In this document: one piece after another, positions 20,908 through 32,880 of the stretch
How positions within the stretch are numbered: position 1 is the first letter of the stretch
How the letters are laid out: the number at the start of each line of letters is the position of its first letter
NCBI GenBank assembly: GCA_013146195.2
Contig: CM028381.1
Span: 57,843,546 to 57,907,545 of the forward strand
DNA: 64,000 nucleotides
Origin: Codonopsis lanceolata
Taxonomy: Eukaryota > Streptophyta > Magnoliopsida > Asterales > Campanulaceae
Direction: 5' to 3'
The notes under the pieces: model-generated
Databases searched by the model: none
What the model was told of the DNA's origin: nothing
What the model saw: only the letters and a program-made list of their open reading frames with translations
Made by a program: the position numbers and the translations under genes

Positions 20908-23900
20908 ATATTAAAGAATAATATTTATTTATTAATATAATTATTGTTTAGTGGTAATTACATTGTATAGCTCCTTTTCATGTATAGTTCTTTCCTTATT
21001 ATAACTCCTTCCTTGTAAATTATTTTTGTAACCCTAATCCTAGTGTAACCCTAATAACTTCCTATATAAATAAGTGATTCAATCAATGGAAAGGTTGTGT
21101 CATTATTCGTGTCAATTGTGTATTTCTGATCTCTTTACACACCATCACACACTTTTTCCTTGCATAATGTTCTATTTGTACCTCATATGAAAAGAAACCT
21201 CATCTCCATATCTCAATGCTGCATTAATAATAATACATCTATTGAGTTCTTACCATCTTCTTTTCATGTGAAGGATCTACTGATAGGGAGAATACTGCTA
21301 ACTGAACAGTCTAAGGATGGTGTGTATGAATGGCCAACCACAACCCCCTCTCCTCGCCCCTTTGCTTGTGTAGGATCTAAGGTCTCTCACCAAGAATGAC
21401 ATCATCGGCTTGGTTATCCCTCTAAACCCGTCCAACGTCAAATTATTTCTAGCCTAGGTTTAGCGGTAGACACTGCTCGCACTAAGAATCTCCATTGTAA
21501 TGATTGCTTATCTAATAAAAGTCATAAACTTATTTTTCATCAAAATGATATTGTGTCTACTTCCCCGCTTCAAACTATTTACAATGATGTTTGGACCTCC
21601 CCCTTCATTATGTTGATGGATTCAAGTATTATGTGATATTTGTTGATCACTTCACATACTACATATGGCTCTGCCCTCTCAAACACAGATCTCATGTAGC
21701 CACTATCTTTCCCCATTTTAAAGCCCTGGTCGAAAACTTCTTCAAAACGACCATTGTCACTCTTTACTCGGACAATGGTGGCGAGTACACTGGATTTGCC
21801 CGGAACACTGTTTTGGCCACCTACCTATCTGCTAACGCCATCTCCTATCTCACCTCGCCACCCCCACACTCTGGAACACAATGGGTTCTCGGAACGTCCC
21901 CACCGTCATATTGTTGAGACTGACCTCTCCCTCCTCTCTAAAGCATCTCTTCCGCTGCCCTTTTGGTTGTTTGCGTTTCAAACAACGACCTACCTCATAA
22001 ATCAACTACCCATACCAACTCTGAAACAACTCTCACCCTATCAAAAACTATTCGGGTCTCCTCCCAACTACTCCAAACTTCGCGCCTATGGTCGCTTTTG
22101 CTACCCTTGGCTTCGCCCCTACTCCGAGCACAAAATCGCTAATCGCTCCTCTCAGTGTGTCTTCCTTGGCTACTCACTCACTCAAAGTGCCTATCTGTGA
22201 TATGACCCGATCACGACTAAACTCTTTATCTTGCATCATGTTAGGTTTGTTGAGTTTGAGTTTCCCATGGCCAAAGTCGATCTTCATCTTGCTCGCCCGA
22301 CTGTCTCCACTCATGCTACCTAGTTTCCCCCCCCCCATGAAACTCTTTCGGCCTTATACACACCTTCCGCTACCCGTCCTAGTGGCTCCACGCCAGTTGC
22401 TCCTAGCACTAACCAGAACGCGGTTGATTTCAGCTCCCCCATACACCAGCCTCACCCCAACAAGTACCTTACCCATTCTCAATACTATGCCCGCTTCCAG
22501 CCCTGTGGGTACTGCTCAACCCTCCTCGGTACCTAGCACCCTGCCTAAGGACACCTCTATGCCCGCTATGACCGAGGACAATCCAGTACCTAATGCTTTA
22601 GTTCCTGTGCCCGAGGACAATCCAAGACTTCTGCCTGCCGCTAGTTCCAGCCTCCCGCCGCTCAGCCTACGCCCGGCCGCTACTAGTACCTCAACCATTG
22701 TTACTCGGTCAAAGAACAATATTCACAAGCCATTTACCAAACTCAAGTCTCTCGGCTCACCTAGCTACGGACAACAAACCTACATGTGTCACAGAAGCTC
22801 TTAAAGATGTCAAGTGGCGCCAAGCCATATCTGAAGAGTATGATGGTCTGGCTCGCAATGATACTTGGGATCTGGTTCCATCAGTCAGGGTTCGTAATGT
22901 TATTGGGTGCAAGTGGATCTTCCACATTAAACGGCATGCAGATGGCACCATTGACCGCTACAAAGCTCATCTCGTTGCCAAGGGGTTTCACCAACGACCA
23001 GGGGTTGACTATCTTGAGACCTTCAGCCCAGTGGTTAAGCCCACCATAGTTCAACTAGTTTTCTCCCTGGTTGTCTGCCGAGGATGGGCTCTTCGACATC
23101 TCGATGTGAACAATGTCTTTCTCCAAGGCACTCTCTCTGAAAAGTTTTTCATGGCTCAACCTCTAGGCTTCATCGATAAGGACAACCCTCAACATGTTTG
23201 TAGACTTCACAAGGCTATCTATGGTCTCAAACAGGTTCCCCGAGCATGATACAATGAGCTGCTACAATTTCTTCTCGCCTTTGGGTTCAAAAACTCTATG
23301 ACCGACACGTCGCTGTTTATACTTCATGAAGGGGGCACCACCATATATCTCCTTGTCTATGAGGATGACATCATCATCACCGGGAACCAGTCCGCTATCG
23401 TTCATACTTTCATCTCCCTACTCGCTGCTCATTTCTCACTTAAGGACTTGGTGACCTTCACTATTTCCTTGGTGTAGAAGTTGTTCAGTGACCAAGTGGT
23501 CTCCTACTCTCCTAGCACGGTTAAATTGCAGATCTGCTCGCACGCACGGGCGTGATAGATGCTCGCCCAGTGGCTACTCCCTTCGCTACCTTGCCTACTC
23601 TAACAATCCACTTGGGCACTGCTCTCACCAACCCTACAGATTTTCGAGCTGTGATCAGGAGTCTTCAGTATCTTTCCCTTACTCACCTTGATGTTGCCCA
23701 TGCGGTCAATAAACTCTCTCAGTTTATGCATAAGCCTACCACTGAGCACTGGAATGCGGCCAAACGAGTTCTCCGCTATCTATGTAGATCCATTGATACT
23801 TGTATTCTACTTCATCGAAAGTCCCCTAGCTCTTCATGCATTCACTGATGCCGACTGGACGAGTAACAAAGATGACTATACATCCACCAGTGTCTATGTT

Positions 23901-24538
23901 GTCTACCTTGACCGTAACCTGATCTCATGGAACTACAATAAGCAATGCATTGTTGCTTGCTCTTCGACTGAGGCAAAATATCGAGCTATGGCCGCTACCG
24001 CTGCTGAGGTTCGCTGGATCTCATCCCTTCTTGGCGAGCTGGGCCTTGCTTCCTCGTCTCAACCTGTTATCTACTGTGACAATAGGGGTGCCACGAGTCT
24101 TTGCTCCAACTCGATCTTTCATACTCGCATGAAGCATGTGGCACTTGATTTTCATTTCATTCGCCAACACGTCCAAGACGGGCAGCTCCAGGTTTCTCAT
24201 GTCTACTTGACCAACTAGCTGGCCGATGTGCTTACCAAGCCGCTTGCTCGCCAATGGTTTCAGCACTTACTTCACAAAATTGGTCTTTCCTCACGGTCGT
24301 CCATCTTACGGGGGCATATTAGAGAATAATATTTATTTATTATTGTAATCATTGTTTAGTGGTAATTACCTAGTATAGCTCATTTCATTGTCTAGTTATT
24401 TCCTTAGTATAACTCCTTCCTTGTAAAGGATTTTTGTAACCCTAATCCTAGTGACCCTAATTGTAACTCTCTCTATATAAATAGGTGATACAATCAATGG
24501 AAGTGATATGTCATTATTCGTATCAATTGTGAATTTCA
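20908..24538 (+). mobile_element. Decayed Ty1/copia retrotransposon lacking gag
   Basis: LTRs of about 220 bp lie at 20908-21126 and 24316-24538, each starting ATATTARAGAATAATATT, with TATATAAATA promoter-like motifs. A purine-rich tract (CTTACGGGGGC) precedes the 3' LTR. No Met-tRNA primer site follows the 5' LTR and no gag or protease is found. Coding sequence starts in the GAG-pre-integrase region at 21160, so the 5' interior was deleted. No convincing TSD. Confidence 0.88.
21160..24290 (+). pseudogene. copia pol (pre-integrase, integrase, RT, RNase H), disrupted
   Basis: Order: pre-integrase (LHNVLFVPHMKRNLISIS), integrase (VIFVDHFTYYIWLCPLKHRS; LYSDNGGEYTGF) with a frameshift near 21880, a Pro/Ser-rich linker (22200-22740), and RT (WRQAISEEYDGLARNDTWDL; ARVDYLETFSPV-type motif as GVDYLETFSPV). 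RT stops at about 23250. The active site reads YEDD in LLVYEDDIIITG (about 23350), a changed form of YVDD. RNase H follows from about 23840 (DADWTSNKDDYTSTSVYVVY; SSTEAKYRAMA; CDNRGATSL) with a stop before LADVLTKPLARQW. Not functional. Confidence 0.88.
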
Positions 24539-24544
24539 ACAAAC

Positions 24545-24685
24545 AGCTTTGTTATCAATTTGGATTTACATTTAACGGTATTGGTCACATTTTGCTCAAA
24601 TCATGATTATGTTGGCCACATTTCAGATATTAAAAGTTTGTTGATAAAATTAGTTACCACCAATTTATACGATGTTCAAAAAAGC
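24545..24685. mobile_element. Right arm of the foldback MITE
   Basis: Its reverse complement reads TTTTTTGAACATCGTATAAA...TCTGAAATGTGGCCAAC..., following the left arm with about one change in four to five bases. This level of mismatch marks an old element. Confidence 0.7.
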
Positions 24686-24708
24686 TTTTAAGTCAAAAAA
24701 CTATAGAA

Positions 24709-24715
<7 letters not shown>

Positions 24716-24795
<80 letters not shown>
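24716..24795. repeat. (TA)n microsatellite, about 80 bp
   Basis: About 40 uninterrupted TA units. ORFs drawn through it are meaningless. Confidence 0.95.
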
Positions 24796-24798
<3 letters not shown>

Positions 24799-25519
24799 AC
24801 AACCGTGACTTTCTCGCCTAAATGTTTTCCATAAATGTAAACACAAATATGCATTGGAAGTTGAAACACTTTGTTTTATTACATTTTTCTTAATTTTTAT
24901 ACTAAACATTTAATTAACATGACATTTGAAATTGAAACAATTTGTTTTGTTACATTTCCTATATATAATGACAAATGTAATTAGCACATCCATATATAGC
25001 AAGATCCCTTCAAAATGCACTTACCAAAAATAGGAAGATATATATAATGAAAAATATAATTTGCTTATCTCAAGATTGCTAGATAACCACCGTAACTAAT
25101 TACAAAATAAGGATTATATTTATATATGAACACATATACAAGTATTGATAAATAAATAAAAAAACATAAAAAGCTATTAAGAACTTAAATACCATCAATC
25201 TAAGAGGCAATGTCTTTTTTCTTTTTACCAATATGCAAGGAAAACATGAATAACAATTTAAAAACTTATTATGCTATAAGATCTTCTTATATTGATATTA
25301 ATTTACTTGTGAGTTTTGTTAAGACAAATTATATCCATAGAAGCTAAAGAACAAGTACATAGTGAAATATAATTTGATGAACAATTATAGATCCTTAAAG
25401 TCTGACATGTCTAATTTTATACTCAACAAACATTACTTACTCAACCATAAATGCTATGTGACCACTTTTGTTGCGTATAACCAAGTAATTTCACCGGAAA
25501 AATTAGTAGCATCAACCAA

Positions 25520-25803
25520 CGAGCTCTAGCTCAACTGGTACTGCTCACTTCTCCTAACGGAGAAGTCGGGTGTTCAAGTCTCACTAGAGACACCCTGGAT
25601 TTTACAACTTTCAATAGAAAGGTCAGGTGTTCAAGCATCTTCAGAGGCAACGTTGTTGTTTAAGCCTTACCCAAAGGCCCCATTTAGCTGCTCACTTATC
25701 TTAACGGAGAGGTCAAGTGTTCAAGCCCCACCAGAAGCACCCTGGTGCATCACTACTCTCAACCGAGAGGTCGGGTGTTTAAATCCTCACCAGAGGCACC
25801 ATT
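25520..25803 (+). repeat. tRNA-like SINE-type sequence with four box-B/hairpin units
   Basis: Unit 1 has a box-A-like TAGCTCAACTGG (25527-25538) and a box-B-like GGTGTTCAAGTC (25569-25580), with a perfect 8-bp stem ACTTCTCC/GGAGAAGT between them. Three further diverged units follow (about 25600-25670, 25683-25744, 25745-25803), each repeating the hairpin, 'GTGTTYAA' and 'CAGAGGCACC', but without box A. It does not fold as a normal tRNA gene. Confidence 0.55.
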
Positions 25804-26265
25804 TAATCTAGACATACCAAAGGCATCATATATCGATAATTGTAGCCTTTCAACGCATTAAAATATTAAAAAGTAAGGGTTGGAGTAAAGTCTATGTCCC
25901 CTCCAATCTTTAAAAAAAAGTAGTTGCAACATTTATGGCATGTTAGATGAAAGGACTTTTAAAGATCAATATGATCCTGGTGAGAGGTGACAACATCATT
26001 ATTACCGGATTCCATTTTCGCTCACTGACATTGTAGAAAAGCGAGGATGAATATGAGCAAGTAAATCGTAGTCTAATTGCTCTGGGAACATGCACAATGA
26101 CTCTAGAGGGGTGTGATTATGTATATGGGCAAGTAGCCGAGTATCATACTCTGTGAAATGTACAATGAATTGAGAGCAATCATAGTTTAAATGTCTATTT
26201 CATAGTTTATTGAATTGAGCTTAAATATTTGTATATATAGTTATAATAATTAAGTACATATATTA

Positions 26266-26300
26266 TTAGTGTCACCTCATTTGGGTGACACTATTAATGA
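26266..26300. other. Short hairpin
   Basis: AGTGTCACC and GGTGACACT face each other across a short loop (about 26269-26294). Stem 9 bp; lies inside the candidate Helitron. Confidence 0.5.
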
Positions 26301-26453
26301 AAGAGTTTTTGAGTCGGGGATATTTTGATCATTTCGGGGGAGGGATGATCATATGAAGTATGTAATTTGAGTCATTTTTCTTTGGTTTATCGTCATTTGA
26401 ATTTGTTATGCAATTTTTATTATCTAACAAATATATATTCGTTTAAAGATGTA

Positions 26454-26458
<5 letters not shown>

Positions 26459-26521
<63 letters not shown>
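26459..26521. repeat. (TA)n microsatellite, about 62 bp
   Basis: Uninterrupted AT dinucleotides. Confidence 0.95.
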
Positions 26522-26523
<2 letters not shown>

Positions 26524-26950
26524 TTTTTCATTCATGTAATAAGCAATAATTAAATTCACTTATATTTTTATCCTTACATTTTAATTATGTGTTTAATTTT
26601 CATAACACACTAACTAAAAGATTAAAAAAAATTAATATTTATTAATACAGATTACGTGCATTTTGTTACGTGATAGATAGTAGTAGTAATTGTACATATT
26701 TAATCATAGTGATCTTAGTAGTAATCGCACATATTTAATGACAAATGTTGTATTTAAAAAAATATTCTAAAATTTATAAAATATTTTATTTATTTATTGT
26801 ATTCTCTATTAATAATTTTACCTTTTCTTAATCAATGTGTTATAATAATTTCAGTTATGTACATCAAACTCACAATATTTACGTTACAATTATTTGCTTA
26901 TTTTATTTATTATCGTTAAAATTTTTAATCATGATATTAGTTTTACAATA

Positions 26951-26951
<1 letters not shown>

Positions 26952-26988
<37 letters not shown>
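26952..26988. repeat. (TA)n microsatellite, about 37 bp
   Basis: Uninterrupted AT dinucleotides near the Helitron-like 3' end. Confidence 0.95.
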
Positions 26989-26990
<2 letters not shown>

Positions 26991-27090
26991 ACAATTCTCT
27001 TTAATTTTGTTTTTTCACTTCATGTTGCTTATGTATAATTTGATTGAAAAATATATATGACGTGCGTTTAACGCACGGGTGTAAAGCTAG

Positions 27091-27751
27091 TTATGTTACT
27101 AAAATAGAAGTTGTTGCTTCCACATGATGGCTTTATGTGAATGAGAAAAGCTATAAAGAAAATCGGTGATGCCATATCACATCTTTCTATGAAATGATAA
27201 AAATATTTTCCAACCTAAATGAAATATCTATATAAGTTTAATTTTACTAAGAGTATTAATTCTCATCTTTTTTTTATTTCCCTACCATGGCTAGAACTAT
27301 AGGAATACGGTAGTCTTCCATTCCTTTTTGTGTGTCTTCAATAGAGGGCTACGAGCATCCTTCATTCTGTGTATGATCTCACAACTCCCCATATTGATAT
27401 TGTCACCTAATCCTTCCTTCCCCAGAAAATTCCAATAACTAAAAGAGCAAGTTTTCAATTCGACAACATTTATGTTCACTAAATTTCTTTTTTCATAGTA
27501 GCTTAAATATTTATATTGCTCAATAAAGATTTCGTGTTGGTACCATATTTTTTAGTGCTCTCAACTGCAAACATTTTACCTACGTGCTCGAATTGGCAAA
27601 ACATTATTTAATGTAAAATATGAAAATAGTGAGAAATCCAACTGCAAGCATCTTTTTTAGTGAGAGCAATTAGGTTTCTCACTATTTAAAACGGAAACTA
27701 AGAAAGATGTTTTGGTAATATCGAATTGGCAAAACATTTTTTTGATATGCA
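27091..27751. other. Intergenic AT-rich sequence
   Basis: No gene seen. A short inverted similarity (AAAACATT...AATGTTTT type) is not extended. Confidence 0.35.
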
Positions 27752-27967
27752 GCGGGTCCCGTAATTCATCCGAACACGAAAGTTATGTTCCGTTAAAGTT
27801 CTACCGACCGTTAAATGATTTCTACTAGTGTATAACGGAAACTAACGGAAAACTGTGAAAACTACCCGCTGAACCAAATTTCAAAAATTGCCATTGGACC
27901 CCCTGAACTTCGAACTATTCCCTAAAACCTTGCTCAAATTCGTCTCGGCCACCTGTTCTACATCGTA
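27752..27967 (+). repeat. Diverged direct repeat of about 210 bp, copy A
   Basis: Runs from GCGGGTCCCGTAATTCATCC to ACCTGTTCTACATCG. It aligns with 28615-28808 (GAAAGTTAT, AAATGATTTCTACTA, AAAACTACCCGC, TTCGARCT, CCTTGCTCAAAT are shared in order). It has no coding content. Confidence 0.65.
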
Positions 27968-28614
27968 AGCAATTATTTTGTTTTGTCTACGATTCTATTA
28001 GTAAATAACCAATGATTTCTTAGTCTATAATTAATTACTCACTTTGTTTGATCAAACACACAAAAATTAAGAAAACTAATTGTATGTCTATATTATAAAT
28101 ATTTTGATAATGATTGTTGAATTGTATAAGTGAGTATTCTCCTTAAGTAAATACAAACTTTGATTTCATATGACGATATCTGACATGAGATGCAAAAGAA
28201 GACGACGGTCCACGATTAGCGGCCCAGAGCTCTGATGGGAAGAAAAATTTTGTTTTACCAATTACACTCCGTTCCGAGCAAAGAGTCAACCATACTATCT
28301 TGAGATGTTTCACTTTTAGAGTCGAATTTAAAAAAAAAAATTATTTGCTATAAACATATTGATTATACTGTAGTGACGTAGCAAAACAATCAACAGGAAC
28401 TATTTCTACGAGAAATTCCTTAAGAAAATAAGAAAACTCGAAATTTTATCAAAAGCCGCAGAAATAAATGTTTAAGAGTGTATTTATATGCCCTAAAACA
28501 AACCAAACCCTAAAAGGGAAAAATAAAGCAAAAGACGAAAAAGCTCGAAATCTTCCAAGGCCCCCGTAACAGTGTTTAAACAACGTTTTTTGGGCCTAAA
28601 ACAAAAAACAATTG

Positions 28615-28808
28615 GCGGGCCCATAGTTCATTCGATGCGAAAGTTATCTTTCTATTAAAGTTAAGCAAATGATTTCTACTAATGCGAATCTTAAATTGAA
28701 AACTACCCGCAGGACCAATTTTCAGAAAATGTCGTTAGACCCCTTGTACTTCGAGCTCTTCCCCATAACCTTGCTCAAATAAGTCTCAGCTACCTGTTCT
28801 ACATCATG
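28615..28808 (+). repeat. Diverged direct repeat, copy B
   Basis: Second copy, about 860 bp after copy A and shorter by internal deletion. The 650 bp between them shows neither a primer site nor coding sequence. Confidence 0.65.
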
Positions 28809-29059
28809 TAGTATTTTTGTAATTATGATATAATATTATTTGATCAATTGTAATTTTGAAAATTTAATTGATTATAATGGGCGTTATAGTAATAAGGAAA
28901 AAAGTTTAATTTATTAATTTACTTGTAAGATAATAGGAGTACATCTTAAAAACAATAGTAATTAATTTATGTAAAAAAATTATTAATATTGATACCTATT
29001 TCCTTTTTTTGTTTGGAGAGGAAATTAAAGACTAGCTATTTTTTCCTAAAAGTCTAAAA

Positions 29060-31168
29060 CAGTAAGGAAATACAATCAACCGCCGGCTGCTCCTTCGACG
29101 ACAGTTCATCTCTCCCTCGGTCCCTCTTGCGCAATCTGGCTGGTAACTCTCTCTCCCTCTCTCTGTTCTCTTTTGCGTAGAATATGTTAATCATTCTTCC
29201 CCTTCACCTTGAAAATCAATTACCTGGTCATTCTTCCCCTTGTTGTTGATTGCTTTAAGAATTTTGATTTTGGAAACGCCTCTGGCAGCAACATATAATC
29301 TGAACTTAGTACTTAACAAACCTTAATCAATGTTTCACTCTGAGATATGCCGCATTTCTTTTGCCCAGCATGCTTCATATTGTTTGATTCTAAATTTTGG
29401 GGACATGTTCTACTTGAACGCTTATGCTCTCTGTTATATGATTGACCAATCCCAGCCCTATGAAGTTAAATTTGCTAGATAATCATAAAGTTATGGATTA
29501 TGCACTTAGTTTTATCATCATCACTTTGGTCGGACCTAATTTGTATTTTTCGTTGCTTAGGTGTTGTAGGTTTGACTTGGATCTTTTATTCGTCAATGGT
29601 CGTCGCATTGTGTTGAATTTCTACAATTTTTTAATCTACGAGTCATTCGTTTGAGAAGATCCTGTTAGATCAATGACCGAATTTATTTTTTCATTTTTAT
29701 AGATGTTAAAGGTTGCTACATTGTGATAGAATTAGTCCATTTGCTAGTTGTTGGGACATTAGATCCTTCTGGCAGACTACTTTCGACTCCTACATTGGTC
29801 TGTTGTCTTTTATTTGAAAATTAGATGTATGTGGCTGATTTTGTGTTCAGAGTATGTGTTTCCTACTTAATGATTTTGAAGAGAATCTTTCTTATCTGAT
29901 TTGCAAAATGATCATGACAAAGATGATTATTGTTTCTTTTGAAATTGATAATAAAATTGATAAGGTATCTTTATTTATGGTTACTATGTATGGTTGCTGT
30001 TATGATGACATTTTTTTTATTTTGAGTGATCATGAACCTTGCAGCCCTTGTTTGGAATTGTCATATATGGTTAAAATAAAATAATAACAATAAATTTTGA
30101 ACTCAAATAGAAGAATGCTTTAAGTTTAAGAAGAACTGATATTTTCTGAAGTACATGTTTTATCTTTCTATTGCTTCAACAACAAAGATCATTGTTGGTA
30201 CATGAGCAAGTGTTTATCATTTTTCTGTGTTAAGAAATTCTTTTACCCACAAGTTCTCTAGTGGATTGTCTTCAAGACAAGTCTACTTTTTTATGGCCAG
30301 CAAATTTCACGTAGTTTCGTTTTCTCTACTAGATATACAGGCCTACTAGCTCAAGTTGATAAAGTTCCTTGATTTGCTCGAAAGAATTAAAAGAAATAAA
30401 AACCCTCATATTTGGGATTGCCTTTACATCATGAAAATATGAAGGGTTCATTATTGATGACACTTTCCTGAATGTTGATCTTACTTTCTAGGGAGGAGAC
30501 TTAAGAGTAGAAGGCATCAGTAATTTATAACCATCATTATACGACATATGGGTTCTCAGTTAGATGTTACAGTGTTATTTTTATACTACTATTTAAAGAT
30601 CTACATTGATCTCCAAGGGACCAATCTGTTACTCCAATTAATATGGCTTCTATTTCAATGTTTAAACATGAGACTGCAGGCCCTGAATCTTTAGACCCTT
30701 CAGCTAAGATTAATCTTTAGACCCTTCAGCTAAGATTATTATAATAACCAACTGTATCTGCTTTGGAAGAGATGCAAAAGTCAACCGCGACAACATCATT
30801 TTTAGACCCTTCATCTAAGATTAATAAAAATGCTTCTCTTATGAGTGAAAAGAAGAAAAAAGAAAAATTAAAAATAAGCTCTCAGATATCATTCTAAATC
30901 CATAGCATAGCCTCTGATTAGCGCAAATCTTCTTGTTCCCCTGTTCTGGAAAGTGGTGAATTGTCTCCTTCTGATTCGTCGTTTCAAATATTATTTTCAA
31001 GAAGTAAAACTTATCAGAAAGAACTATCGCAAGTTTGACACTCTCATCAATTATCCTATTATTTTAGGTTCATTGTTGCATTGTTTACGTTGTGGTCATT
31101 ACTTATAATGTCTCTATCTTCTTTATGTTTATCACTTTAAATGTCAATCACATATTGCATATTCGTAG
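29060..31168 (+). other. Possible transcribed leader and introns of a degraded gene
   Basis: 29080-29145 is GC-richer with pyrimidine-rich plant-leader character and a possible donor (CTGGCTG/GTAACT). No coding exon could be found between it and 31169. A 24-bp unit TCTTTAGACCCTTCAGCTAA is tandemly doubled at about 30689-30737 and recurs once near 30800. Confidence 0.3.
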
Positions 31169-32117
31169 GTTGATGCGGCCCCACCTGAAGTCGTTGTGGG
31201 TGATGCAGATGTCTTCCAATACACTCACAAGAAGACACTCCCTCCTAATACTGAGCCTACCTTGGAGACGGAGTGGGTGGAAGAAAAGGCAAAGGAAACA
31301 TTTGTAAGTACATTCAAACCGGTGATTAGTGTGTTGTAAACTTGTATATGTGATGTGTTCCAACTTGCATCTTTCTGGTTCCTCGTGCAGTTGAACACGT
31401 TGAACACATAACTGGAAGTGATATTGTACATTTTGTTAGGTGACAAACTGGATATGTGTAGAGGAATAATATTTGGTATATAATGTTCTAGAAAAAGGGT
31501 GAATCAAACATGTGGTTGGGTCATTTAAGAGTTAAGAATTTGTAATACTTGGATTGGTTTTCTTTTGCAAAACAATATCATTGTTTTAGGCAAAGCCGAT
31601 AAGTTGATGACGTCCTCGATTTCTAGATAACAGTAATGATACATTGATTTATTTGTTTTTTTGTTTTTTTGTTTAGGTAGTTAATGTTTTATTTATTTTA
31701 TTGTGTTCAGAATGAGATAACTCAAAAGCTGCATTGACTGAGCTAGAGAGTGATCCTATGGCTGAAGAAGAGGCTACAAACCAACTTGACCACGCCTCAA
31801 AGTTTTTTGGGTCTCTTTGGAGAGATGCAGTTAAGAAGGTTGGGGGTAATACCGGGAGAAAGGATCGTCTCTACGGGTTTGGCAACTCCATTCCGGTAAT
31901 CACATCCAATAGTAGTGGTTCCTCATCATCAATAAAGAATTGCAATTGTACAGGATCACAACTTTTAGCAGACGCCACGACAGAAGAGGCTATTCAAATA
32001 TTAAAAATGCTTGCCTGGCAAGATACTTTTAGAGTAGTATTGTCATTCATGCAAAATCAGAACCAAGCCTCTCCTCAGACTCCTCATTCAACGGGCGACA
32101 GCATTCACATTCCTTGA
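31169..32117 (+). pseudogene. Plant Transposase_24-like (Ptta/En/Spm) C-terminal remnant with frameshift
   Basis: Exon 31169-31303 (45 codons) follows a TAG acceptor and ends before GTAAGT. It encodes VDAAPPEVVVGDADVFQYTH, then a segment with WVEEKAKETF, matching the 'F..THKK....WV(D/E)E.AKE' pattern of the plant Transposase_24 family. The next exon begins after TTCAG at 31711 (NEITQKL), then needs a one-base shift near 31730 to continue as TELESDPMAEEEATNQLD and GRKDRLYGFGNSIP, a counterpart of that family's 'GRvyGlGs' motif, ending with TGA at 32117. The N-terminal part was not found. Such genes derive from CACTA transposons. Confidence 0.55.
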
Positions 32118-32399
32118 TCCTATTTTCACCTAGTTCATTATGAGTTTTGATTCAAAATTTGGGTTGAAATTATTTACCAAATTGATATTAGATTCAAGAT
32201 CTTTGTATCAAGTTCTTTTTTGATCGTTGAGATTTTTGACTAATGTGGATACTTAGATATCATTTTGAATGAACAAGTGGGTGTTTGATATTTTTTTTAA
32301 ATGAATATATGTTAAAGATATTTTTTATGTCTATTAAGATTTTCAAAATTTGTTCAGGCACAAATATTATTTGTAAATATTAATAAATATACCATCATT
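32118..32399. other. 3' flank of the Transposase_24-like remnant
   Basis: AT-rich, no feature seen. Confidence 0.35.
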
Positions 32400-32880
32400 T
32401 TACCTAGGAATTTTGCCAAGGAATATTTCTTAATAGTCTACTTTAGTCAGGAATATTACCAAAGAAAGTTTTCTGGAATTCTTTAAAATATAAATATATT
32501 AAATAGATACCAAGGAATTTTAGCAAGAAAATATTCATTGGTAAAATAAATATTTCCAAGGAAATTTCGCAAGGAGATTAAAAATTATATATAATAATTT
32601 TTTATTTATACCAAAGAAATATATTCGTAAGTAATTTCGTAAGAAAAATATCCCAACGAAATATGTTCATTTTTCGAATAATGGATTCGAAATTACCAAT
32701 TACCAATGACCAATTCATTGGCAAATTCCTAGGCAAGTTACCAAAGAATTACGATTCCTCAGCAACGTTACCGAGGGAGCAAATGCCAAGGAAAAGTATG
32801 AGTTTTGCCAAGGAAACTTTTTCCACGATAAATTGCTTTTACCAAGGAATTTGTATAAATTGCCAAGGAAATGTGTCCAG
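32400..32880. repeat. Field of 'CCAAGGAA' motifs (subterminal-repeat-like)
   Basis: About 13 variants of GCCAAGGAAATTT (for example 32416, 32510, 32559, 32788, 32808, 32844, 32863) at 15-60-bp intervals, mostly in one orientation with an inverted stretch near 32716-32735. Dense short motifs near an element end are typical of CACTA transposons. A GTAGTG (32973-32978) lies about 95 bp downstream, but no matching CACTAC 5' end was found. Confidence 0.5.

Larger units (their letters stand above)
24710..27090 (+). mobile_element. Candidate non-autonomous Helitron
   Basis: The 3' end is well formed. A hairpin CGTGCGTT/AACGCACG (27061-27077) lies 9 nt before CTAG (27087-27090), which is followed by T, as expected for Helitron CTRR ends inserted between A and T. 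A possible 5' end is TCTATTTATATATA at 24710, preceded by A. No Rep/helicase coding is present. The 5' end is weak because it merges into a (TA)n tract. Confidence 0.45.

Noticed and set aside
22088..22804. 238-codon Pro/Ser-rich ORF as a separate gene
   Set aside because: It overlaps the linker between copia integrase and RT in another frame and has the composition of that linker.
20903..24548. CAGCA/CAGCT as the TSD of the second copia
   Set aside because: It needs an arbitrary shift of the 3' LTR end; LTR ends are too diverged to fix the site.
24715..24909. ORF with alternating Tyr-Ile
   Set aside because: It is translation of a (TA)n microsatellite. The same applies to 45267-45482.
25520..25600. 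Possible tRNA gene from the box A and box B motifs
   Set aside because: No acceptor stem pairs and no plausible anticodon loop; three further partial units follow, which fits a SINE-type repeat, not a tRNA gene.
29442..30084. Short plus-strand ORFs as exons of the Transposase_24-like gene
   Set aside because: No similarity to the family, poor splice context and AT-driven composition.
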